A stretch of DNA of 64,000 bases from Flabesymbios commensalis. Its lineage: Eukaryota > Annelida > Polychaeta > Terebellida > Flabelligeridae. The notes under the pieces are model-generated. The model was not told where the DNA came from. It was given only the letters and a program-made list of their open reading frames with translations, and searched no databases. The position numbers and the translations under genes were made by a program. Where the stretch lies: contig OZ024902.1 in the NCBI GenBank assembly GCA_964017125.1, positions 99,850,796 through 99,914,795 on the forward strand, written 5' to 3'. Of this stretch, positions 56,171 to 64,000 are shown one piece after another (the first letter of the stretch is position 1; the number at the start of each line of letters is the position of its first letter).

Positions 56171-56677
56171 GTAAGCATATAATATTAATACTTGTAATGT
56201 AGCTCCAAAAAGACAATAATTTGTCACATTGGATAAATGTCCCATACGTAATGTTGTGTATAAATCATTTGCTTTATTCTGTGAGTCAATCTGGACTGCT
56301 ATTTTCTAAAGATTATGAATATATGTAAATAACTTTAAGTCGCAGTCACTATTTGGTTGAGTTTAATGAATGTATCTGCTGATATATAATTCAAAGTCAA
56401 CTCGAGAATGGTGTATAAAGGTGATTCTTTTCCTTCCCATAACAATTTACAGGAAATTGTGTTATTCATCATAAACTAATTATATTAAATATAAACCATG
56501 TGTAATTGCATGTTTTAAACTTAAAAAGCAACATCTTAACTTACATCATAACAGGAATAAGTCATTAATTGATCAAATGGGACAAAATGTCCCGTAAGTA
56601 ATTTTTACAGGAAGATTTTGTCCAAATTTTCAAATGTGCGTAACTTAGCTTTAAAGAACTGTAGGCACTTCAAATGT

Positions 56678-56776
56678 GTGGCATGTTTTAGAAAATTGAA
56701 TTGTTGATCATTAAATACATGTATTTTAGAAACAAGAGGTCACTATTATACATTCAAATATAAAGCAAATTGCCAC
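56678..56776 (+). repeat. 99-bp repeat, copy 2 (identical to 53497-53595)
   Basis: This is the last part of the 835-bp insert. See copy 1. The flanks differ immediately outside the GTGGCA and TGCCAC ends apart from a shared leading T. Confidence 0.85.
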
Positions 56777-57750
56777 TGTTTATCACACCATATTATTTAA
56801 AAAAACTACACAAATGAGGAATTAGAGGCTTAGCATACGCTTGGATGAAAAGTTACTTAACTAACAGGAAACAATTTGTAACTTTCAATAACGAACATCT
56901 AGAAACAAAACAATCACTTGTGGAGTGCCCCAAGGCTCTATTTTTGGGGCCATTATTATTTCTCCTTTACATAAATGATATAGTGAATGTTTCACCACTG
57001 TTATTCACAATTTTATACACTGATGATTCAAATTTATTTTTAACAGGAAAGAATGTTGCTACTTTAATTTATATTATGAATAAGGATCTAAGTAAAATTA
57101 TAGAATGGCTACATTCAAATAAATTATCTCTTAATGTGAATAAAACACAATATATGATTTTTAGTAATAAAAACAAGAGCATAAACATGCATAAATCAGT
57201 CACTATAAACAACATAATTGTAGAAAAATGGAAAATATTAAATTCCTTGGTGTTATAATAGATTCAAAATCAACTTGGTCCACCCATATTTCGTCTATTA
57301 AAAGGAAATTATCTAGAGGTATAGCTATATTATGTAAAGCAAGGCATAAGCAAGGCATAAAAGTAGATTGTCACAACAAACTATCAGATTTACAGGAACG
57401 AAGTTATGTAATTTTATGTATTCTAAATTAAAAACGAATGCTAGTTTGTCATCATATGAACATAATTTGAAAGAATGTATTATTGCTAATGGTTTTCCGA
57501 ATATATAAGATTTGAAAAAGTTAGTACTTAGATAAGTACTTAGTTTTTATTTCTCTCAGTTGTGTGCACTGATGTTTTCTGTATTTTTTTCTTCAAAAAA
57601 CTCAATTATTTTGAGGGCATATAATACCAGTAGGCCTAGGTATTCTGTCCTTATTGACATGGCAACATGATGTAATTTTTATATATTCTGATGCTTGAAC
57701 TTCGTTTGTCCTGCTAATAAATGCATAAATGCAATTTGAATTGAAAAAAA

Positions 57751-58491
57751 TAACTGTAGGCCCTATAGGCCCTATGCATGTTTCGCGAGAATTGCAAACA
57801 CATGAAACATATATCCAACTTGCCCCAGCCATGACCCATTTTGCCCCAGAAATGGGGCAAGATGGGTTATATCGTTTTCTTCTTTATTTGCATTTAAGGA
57901 AACATCAATATAAATTACCACTTCTGTATGCTAGCCTACGTAGCAAAAACAAAAAACAACAACTTTCATACTTTCAACTTTCATACATACAACCATTTTG
58001 CCTATATGAATTGTATGAGTACGGTACAAGAAACATTTGAAAAAATAGTGAACAAACTTCCCTCACTCTCTCCTATGCTGCTCAGTAAAGCCAAAAGGCA
58101 GTATCTGGTTCATATCAATCAAAAATGTACAATTGACAATTTTCCACACCTTTTCTATTATACTGCCTATATCATAAATATGTTTGTCATATAAAACACT
58201 TTACTATCATTTTTAAATTCAGTGGACATATCGGGCTCAGAAAATGTATATGGTTACATATGTTATCGACCTTTGAACATCAGTTACCAATCATTGAATG
58301 TAGGTCTTTGGCCTAAAATCAAAGGATTTTGTCATTTACATGCAAAATAATTTGTTATATTCTTAAAATATTTACTGTTAGCTGTCACACAACAGTGTTC
58401 TGCAAAAGTTATCTATATGGGGCAATTTTTTTAAGTAATAATGTACAAACAATACACAGTTTTTTCTTACTCGCTCTATACGCATTCACCT
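57751..58491. other. A+T-rich DNA, no supported gene
   Basis: Two overlapping frames (57729-58040 and 57928-58194) were read. The second contains TVQETFEKIVNKLPSLSPML, which looks protein-like but matches nothing I know, and no splice support is evident. Confidence 0.3.
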
Positions 58492-58682
58492 GTGATGTGC
58501 CTAATAAATATTCAATAATGCATATTTGCATAAAAAATTGATTGTGATTTTAAATGGGTATACAGATAGATAGACATTGGATATGTAATATTATTAGCAG
58601 AGAAAAAAAATCAGGCAGCATAGTTGAAGGTGAAACTGCCAGGGTTTTCCATTTTCATACACACATTTATTAGGCACATCAC
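58492..58682. mobile_element. TGATGTGCCTAAT miniature element, copy 1
   Basis: GTGATGTGCCTAATAAAT and ATTTATTAGGCACATCAC are exact inverted repeats bounding 191 bp of non-coding DNA. A second unit with the same ends lies at 59190-59364. No clear target duplication was found. Confidence 0.7.
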
Positions 58683-59189
58683 GTTTTGTATATAATCATT
58701 TAACAAATTAAATAAATTACAACGTGTTAAATGAAGCGGCCTGGGTGAATTGAACATGGAAGTGTATCATAACTTACGAAAAATAACCCCCATGAAAAAC
58801 ATTTCTTTTATTACACTTTGTGAAATTAGAAATCATGATTTGCCTAATAGAATATGTCTCAAAGACATTTTACCATTTTATACCTATCTAATGAAGTGAC
58901 TGTTCTGACGACATTGTTTGCAACTTATTCCCAGATGTTTTTAAGATAAGTTTTGTGTCCCTTTTACCGTCAGATAATCTTTTTTTAGATGTATAGCAAA
59001 CCAAGTAAACAAAAAAATTTATAAAGTGGAATGTTAGACTTGAAGTTAATAATTATTAGCAATGAAAATGTGCAAACAGATCTACTATTATTGTCAGGAG
59101 GACCTCCTCCGATGTCATGGGCGAATAGATCATCTGCTCATGAATTGGAAGGTGGCATTTTTGTTAAACCCACAGACTGTTATCGTGCA
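58683..59189. other. A+T-rich DNA, nothing recognised
   Basis: No supported feature. The 93-codon frame from 59062 runs into the next miniature element and shows no domain. Confidence 0.3.
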
Positions 59190-59364
59190 TGATGTGCCTA
59201 ATTTTTATTTACTTTCCCTCTTCTACCTCATACAATTAGAGCTTTTACATTTTAGTCAGATATCGCTTTATCATTCTATCTTCCTTTCATTCACCACCAA
59301 CTTTCAGCGGGAAATTTATTCACATGCCAATGTCCAATTTTAAATTACGTAATTAGGCACATCA
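59190..59364. mobile_element. TGATGTGCCTAAT miniature element, copy 2
   Basis: TGATGTGCCTAAT at the left and ATTAGGCACATCA at the right bound 175 bp. Further single ends of the same family occur at 61207-61245 as two direct copies. Confidence 0.65.
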
Positions 59365-59639
59365 CTGTGTCAATATTTAGGATGAAAAACAATTAATAAA
59401 GACAAAAGACAAAATATTTGAAAATTTTAACAACTAATCACACATTTCATTCCCAATAACAGTGATTTACTCGGCTGATAAAATGTATTAAAAAAATTGT
59501 CACAATGAGCGGTTTGAGGATTAACATAAGGTTTTACAAAAAAATCTTTATTTTCCAGAAATGGGTAGAAAACCTACTGCTCAACTAGAAACAACTGTGA
59601 CTTTTCAAGTAACAGTTAAGTTTGGACATCGGCTTTTGC

Positions 59640-60135
59640 GATTTTTTGCGACATATGGACCATTTGGGACATTCGGAACCTTCGGAACATCTGGAACTTT
59701 TAGAACATTTGAAACATTGAGAACATTTGGGGCATTTGAAATATATGGAATGTTCGAAACATTTGGAATGCTTAGAACATTTGAAAATTTGGAACATTTA
59801 GAACATTTGCGACCGCTTGTGACCATCTGCAACCGTTTGCGAACATTTGCGACCGCCTGCGACCAGTTCCGATCATTTCAGATGGTTTGTGATTGTTTGC
59901 GATTATTTGCGACCGCTCGCGATCATTTGCGAACGTTTGCGACCATTTGTGACCATTTGCGACTGTTTGTGACCATTTGCGACTTAGTACTTCAGGCTAA
60001 CTTTTCTCTTGTTCTCCTCTCTCTCCTCCACTGTTATATCATTCATCTCAACATCTCTCTCTCTACTCTGTCTGCCTGTGACTATAACTTTTACTTTAAT
60101 CGTGAAATGTAGCATTTAAGGGGTTTCTGCTGTTC
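59640..60135 (+). repeat. Minisatellite of GGAACATTT and GCGACCATTT units
   Basis: From about 59650 to 59815, 9-12-bp units such as TTTGGAACA repeat. From 59815 to 59990, ~10-bp units such as TTTGCGACCA repeat. The 183-codon open frame across it (repeated GTFGTF and RTFATICDHL) is a by-product of unit length and not a credible protein. The tail GAAATGTAGCATTTAA and onward is shared with the insert at 55947. Confidence 0.8.
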
Positions 60136-60137
60136 AC

Positions 60138-60212
60138 ATCAAACACCCAATGTTGGTTCAATGCTGAGCCACTGTCTGCGATGCTGGCCCGGTGGTCAAG
60201 AAACCCAGCACA
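60138..60212. repeat. Palindromic miniature repeat next to the minisatellite
   Basis: CACATCAAACACCCAATGTT, GGTTCAATGCTGAGCC and GTCTGCGATGCTGGCCC follow the family order seen at 16212. The same minisatellite-plus-palindrome arrangement occurs at 55947-56170. Confidence 0.55.
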
Positions 60213-60325
60213 CTCCACCCCTAAAACGCCGATTCAACAACAACAAAATAATATTGTGAATGGTTGCTCTCCATTCTTCCAATGAATGGGCTATCAATCG
60301 ACATGTACATCATTGTAGCGACATT

Positions 60326-60830
60326 GGTCCACATAGTGGATTTACAAAATCCTGAATAAATCCAGACCCATAATCAGGATCACAGAAAAAACTACAGCAA
60401 CCAACTTCAATACCTAAGGATCATTGTGGTAAGATTTAAAGCTGATTACTTGTTAACTGAGTGAGAAATAGCGTGGCAAAAATCTGCAATGGATGATCCA
60501 TATAGTGGATTTATGAAATCCGGATTAGATCCAGATCCACTGTCAGGATTGCAAAAAAATCTATAGCAACTGACTTCAATAACTAAGGATCATTGTGGCA
60601 AGTTTTGAAGTCGATTACTTGTTAACTGAGTGAGAAATAGTGTTGCAAGAATCTGCAATGGATGATCAATATAATGGATCTATGAAATCCGGATTAGACC
60701 CAGATACACCTGTCAGAATTGCAGAAAAAAGCTATAGCAACTAACTTCAATACCTGAGGATCATTGTGCGAAGTTGATTACTTGTAAACTGAGTGAGAAA
60801 TGGCGTGGCCAAATGGGCTGTAGAATAAAA
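60326..60830 (+). repeat. Three ~169-bp tandem units
   Basis: Units start near 60327, 60496 and 60664. Shared landmarks are ATAGTGGATTTATGAAATCC, AACTTCAATACCTAAGGATC and GTTAACTGAGTGAGAAATAG. Divergence is modest. No coding capacity is seen. Confidence 0.85.
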
Positions 60831-63383
60831 ATAATAAGAAAAAATAAAGTTGCTTTGGAATTAGAACAAGTTTGGACAACAACGTTCGAACTTAATTACA
60901 GCGAGAATGGTGGGTTAGGGAGATTGCATTGATCATGTTGATAGGAGCAGAATAATTAAAAAAGAGCAATTTTGAGAAAACGAAGACAATCGAAAACAAA
61001 CTGAAAAACAACAAAAATTGTTAATTTTCAGGTCATTTTGATGTAAATTTGTATTTATCACAAATGTGGCAATGTTCCAAATAAGCCAAAAAGGACTATT
61101 TGTTTTGTGTAGTTAAGTGTTTAGCTAATGTATAAATTAAAGTTAAGTGTTTCATTAGTAGCTTGTTGTAAGTCTATATTTGTTTTTCAAGGGTTAATTT
61201 TAAGATTGCATGATGTGCCTAATTCCAGTCATGATGTGCCTGATTATGTATTTTTTGTGTGTTTAGTGCAATTGTAGAGGGAATGTTAATTAAAATGGTG
61301 TTCCTTTATTCAGGAAATGAGAGGTTTTTGCATTTTTTTATATTGACGTTAATTTTACAATAATATGACATGTTAAGAACATGATTCAGTATGTCTGCAA
61401 TATCACCACACAAAAAAAGTTTTAAATAATTGTAACTCTATGCTTCAGCTCTGATTTTACTTGTCAACTTTCACTTTACCACTTCTGTTAATCTAGTCAA
61501 AACGTGACATCAAACTATGTATTTCAAAATTATTTGTTTTTTTATTTTACGACACTGCATACACTTTTTTCATTTGTTATCAAAGATACACCTATTTTTA
61601 CACTAGTTTTTCTCAGTTTGTTGCTTCAACTTATTCTGCTTCTCTGTATAATTTAATTATATTGATATATCTGCAGGCTCTTCAAGTTTTTTACCCTAGA
61701 CTATATCTTTGATAAACATAAAATTTGACGAAATAGTCAAAAAATAAAATCTACTGAGTAGTTTACTTCCTAAAAAATATTTGTTAGTAAAAAAGGGGTG
61801 TTTTAGAGATGATCTATAACACTTGTGTGTATCAATGACATTAAAAATTATCCTAAGTTCTTTGCATACTACCCTGAATTATTTATTAAAACATTCTTTA
61901 TGTACTTGTTTCTTGTTCTTTTTTTCTACCAGATCACCAATAAACACAAATGCAAATACAAATACATCATGCTGAAAATGTTGCTTATTTTCAAATGTTA
62001 ATAAAAATTACATTTCTTGAGTTAGGTTGGTATAATTTACTGTGTAAGATTGTACAAAGTCTCCTCTATTATAGTGAATAATTACTAAAAATTTAGCATT
62101 TTAGACAACTTTGGATGAAATGACCCATCTGCTTACTTGTATAGTACTGCCTTTTGGATTTGCATGGCAGTATGGTGGCCCTGTTTATTTTATAATCATG
62201 CATACACTGAAATAAATCATTACAGGGGAGAATATTACGACAAAGTACCATCTGTGGAATGCTAAGGAGCTACACATGAAATTATCCGACATTCATTTTT
62301 ATCCATATCGATAGAAGGTCAAGGTCTGTAGAAGAGGTAATGTTGGCAATCTGAAATTAACCAGTGTTAACGTCATGTCTCAGGCTGGTATTCTAGACTA
62401 TATTTATATTTAATATATATAGTATAGACTAGTAGACTAAACGTTAGTCTTATTAATCAAATAAAAAAATTAAGTTTTTTAAAAAATGGCTGAATCAGTG
62501 AATGTACCACACTGTAACAATCAGCAAAGTAAACTGTAAAAAGAAATTTTAGTCTAAAGCAGCCCCTTGGGATGACATCAATTTTGGTTTTACTTCCGCA
62601 CTGAAGTAGTGTATCCCACGGATCATGTTTTTATTTTTTTCAGATTTTTCATATTTTTACAAATTTTTGTAATCAACATTTCTATGAAACCAGAAGAAGC
62701 CCAAACAAACTATTTGTATAATAGGCCTACCTGAAGCCTGTGTCTGTGAAGACCGATTGAATGTTTTCACAGCATGCCATTGCCATTGGGCCACATGCTG
62801 ATGCATCGGCCCAGCGCTGGGTAGACAATCAGATTATCAGTGCTGCAGGTGTGTCCTCCCGTGTCCTGACTATGGGACACCAATTATCCCCCAATTAGCG
62901 GCGACTGCACTGATCTTACCGTTTGATACGTGGGAATATGTGATGGAAAGTGCTTAATATTGCTGACTTGTTTTGTTTACATGGCAATATACGACCTGGG
63001 AATACAACTATTTCGCTCTTTTTCGGTGCTTTAAAATTGTTTTTTGACTTTTTCGAATTTTTAGCTAAGATCAGTAGGCTATATAGCTTCATATAAATTA
63101 AATTTTCAAAATTGATAACATTGAAAATGTCTCATCCCAAGGGGTCCCTTTAAATTATCAATTGACATCAATCATTCATAGGCCCCTATTCATAAATTCA
63201 TATTAATTTAGAGTCTACATGATCATGTAGGCCTATTATGAAAATGTGTTTTGGGGTCTTTTTATTTTTTCCAGAACATTTATGACATCAGAAATAAGTT
63301 CATATTTCAAATAACTGTTAGAATCATTTTTTTCCTCAAACAAATACTTTTTCGTGGCCATTAGGCCTAGCCTAATAGTTTGA
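60831..63383. other. Long A+T-rich region, little recognised
   Basis: The only repeats seen are two direct ATGATGTGCCTAATT/GATT ends at 61207-61245 and a diverged palindromic stretch near 62780-62830 (GGGCCACATGCTGATGCATC, GGCCCAGCGCTGGG). A short open stretch near 62223-62310 after ATTACAG was considered as an exon and not accepted. No RNA gene was found. Confidence 0.35.
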
Positions 63384-63897
63384 GGTCTCGCCACCCCAAA
63401 TCATGCAATGCAGCTCCCATTGAAATACATGTAAACTGCCTTAATTCCATGAGCCGATTTCACCTCTTTTCGACAATATTCACATGTAGTTTCGCATATC
63501 ATGACCAAACCTGATCTGTCCTTTTTCAAAAACAGGTCCTATATATATTTGGTAGCCAGACAGATTTTGAGCTAACGTTACACTGCCTACAGTCCATATC
63601 GTGTATAAAAGTCAGAATTGCTCAAAATTAGCTCTTATTCTTACCCTCTGTTACAGACCAGACACACATCCTTTCATCCCACTGTAACCCTGCGAGATTA
63701 TCATGAAACAGTCATATCTGATATCCTACATGATGCAAACAAGGTGTGCTTATTAAATATTCAAAAAATTACAACCTGTTTGTATTTGTTTTTAATTCAA
63801 CAGAGGTTGGAATAGCCACATTGAAAATATTTTGTGTGATGATTCCATCATTAGTATACACCTGCCGTGATTTCGGCTTATTTAGGGTGGTGAGACC
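63384..63897 (+). mobile_element. GGTCTCACCACCC element, most complete copy
   Basis: GGTCTCGCCACCCCAAAT at the left is the near-complement of ATTTAGGGTGGTGAGACC at the right (16 of 18 bases), giving a 514-bp unit with inverted ends. Internal landmarks match 40990-41487. Homology with 40424-40600 continues beyond the right end (63898-64000), so these ends may be internal to a larger repeat. Confidence 0.6.
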
Positions 63898-64000
63898 ATA
63901 TACGCTTTTTGGTTATTTTCTTTTGACCCAGAATGAAGCTTCATGCTGTTTTGAGCAATAGATTTTTAAAATTAGGTAGATAATTTGAAAACTGTTGCGC

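Larger units (their letters stand above)
55947..56781. mobile_element. 835-bp insert in LINE 2 with a 17-bp target duplication
   Basis: ATCACACCATATTATTT lies at 55930-55946 and again at 56782-56798, and the LINE coding frame KAFDTADHTILF is cut exactly there. The insert starts with GGGACA/GAGACACTT minisatellite units and has a segment shared with 60095-60190. It ends with the 99-bp repeat that is identical to 53497-53595. The long duplication suggests target-primed or end-joining insertion. No coding sequence is visible. Confidence 0.75.
54990..57750 (+). mobile_element. LINE 2, CR1/Jockey-like, interrupted
   Basis: Translated pieces read EKPWLSPALNIFIKKKIKLY, WSVIKEI, SDSFKKFYVNIGPDLAKKI and LNNYRPVSVLPLLSKIFERI. 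They continue with KYQFGFRGG, KAFDTADHTILF (ending 55946), then after the insert YAWMKSYLTNRKQFVTFNNE, GPLLFLLYINDI, YTDDSNLFLTGKN (YTDD at 57016-57027, where YADD is usual), LHSNKLSLNVNKTQYMIFSN and ENIKFLGVIIDSKSTWSTHI. This is the reverse-transcriptase order of the CR1/Jockey group. The endonuclease is absent, so the copy is 5'-truncated. It has several frame changes. The 3' region appears to end near CAATTTGAATTGAAAAAAAT. Confidence 0.8.

Noticed and set aside
59561-60112. 183-codon open frame rich in GTF, RTF and CDHL units
   Set aside because: It is produced by 9-12-bp minisatellite units that happen to lack stops; composition follows the DNA repeat and not a protein family.
62223-62343. 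Possible exon ENITTKYHLWNAKELHMKLS after ATTACAG
   Set aside because: There is no pyrimidine tract, the open stretch is short, a stop follows after about 28 codons, and there is no domain or neighbouring exon.

Overview
This looks like a non-coding, repeat-dominated stretch of a marine invertebrate nuclear genome. The evidence is spliced-looking gene remnants, non-LTR retrotransposons, tRNA-derived SINEs, a DIRS-type element, many miniature transposons, and no bacterial-style operons. The 8-base palindrome TAGGCCTA and close variants recur across the whole window. I associate this with ambulacrarian genomes (echinoderms, hemichordates), so an echinoderm-like source is my best but unproven guess. 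No intact host protein gene was recognised.

Layout. 1-6530: a higher-order satellite of ~143-bp monomers in three blocks, with an interspersed ~340-bp repeat. 6530-20260: unique DNA with SINEs, miniature elements, and a decayed multicopy gene (9638-11265) cut by a 681-bp retroposon. 20266-39255: one LINE of the I/Nimb-like group whose endonuclease half (20266-20841) and reverse-transcriptase half (36663-38958) are separated by about 15.8 kb. That insert begins and ends with an inverted CCCAGTCAACA. It carries TGACATCA/TGACCTCA-rich tandem arrays inside both ends, and between them a 4.5-kb foldback element, a candidate three-exon gene 3' end with a polyadenylation signal, and smaller elements. 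I regard this as the most interesting object in the window.

39800-54000: two 71-bp inverted sequences bracket 14.2 kb that contains palindrome clusters, a DIRS retrotransposon fossil (42738-48386, minus strand, broken) nested in a miniature element, and a diffuse higher-order repeat. 54990-57750: a second LINE (CR1/Jockey-like) interrupted by an 835-bp insert with a 17-bp target duplication. 57750-64000: miniature elements, minisatellites, a ~169-bp tandem repeat, and long A+T-rich DNA in which I recognise nothing.

The genes do not form a pathway. The window is best read as a record of nested insertions, many with visible target-site duplications, so their relative order can be worked out.
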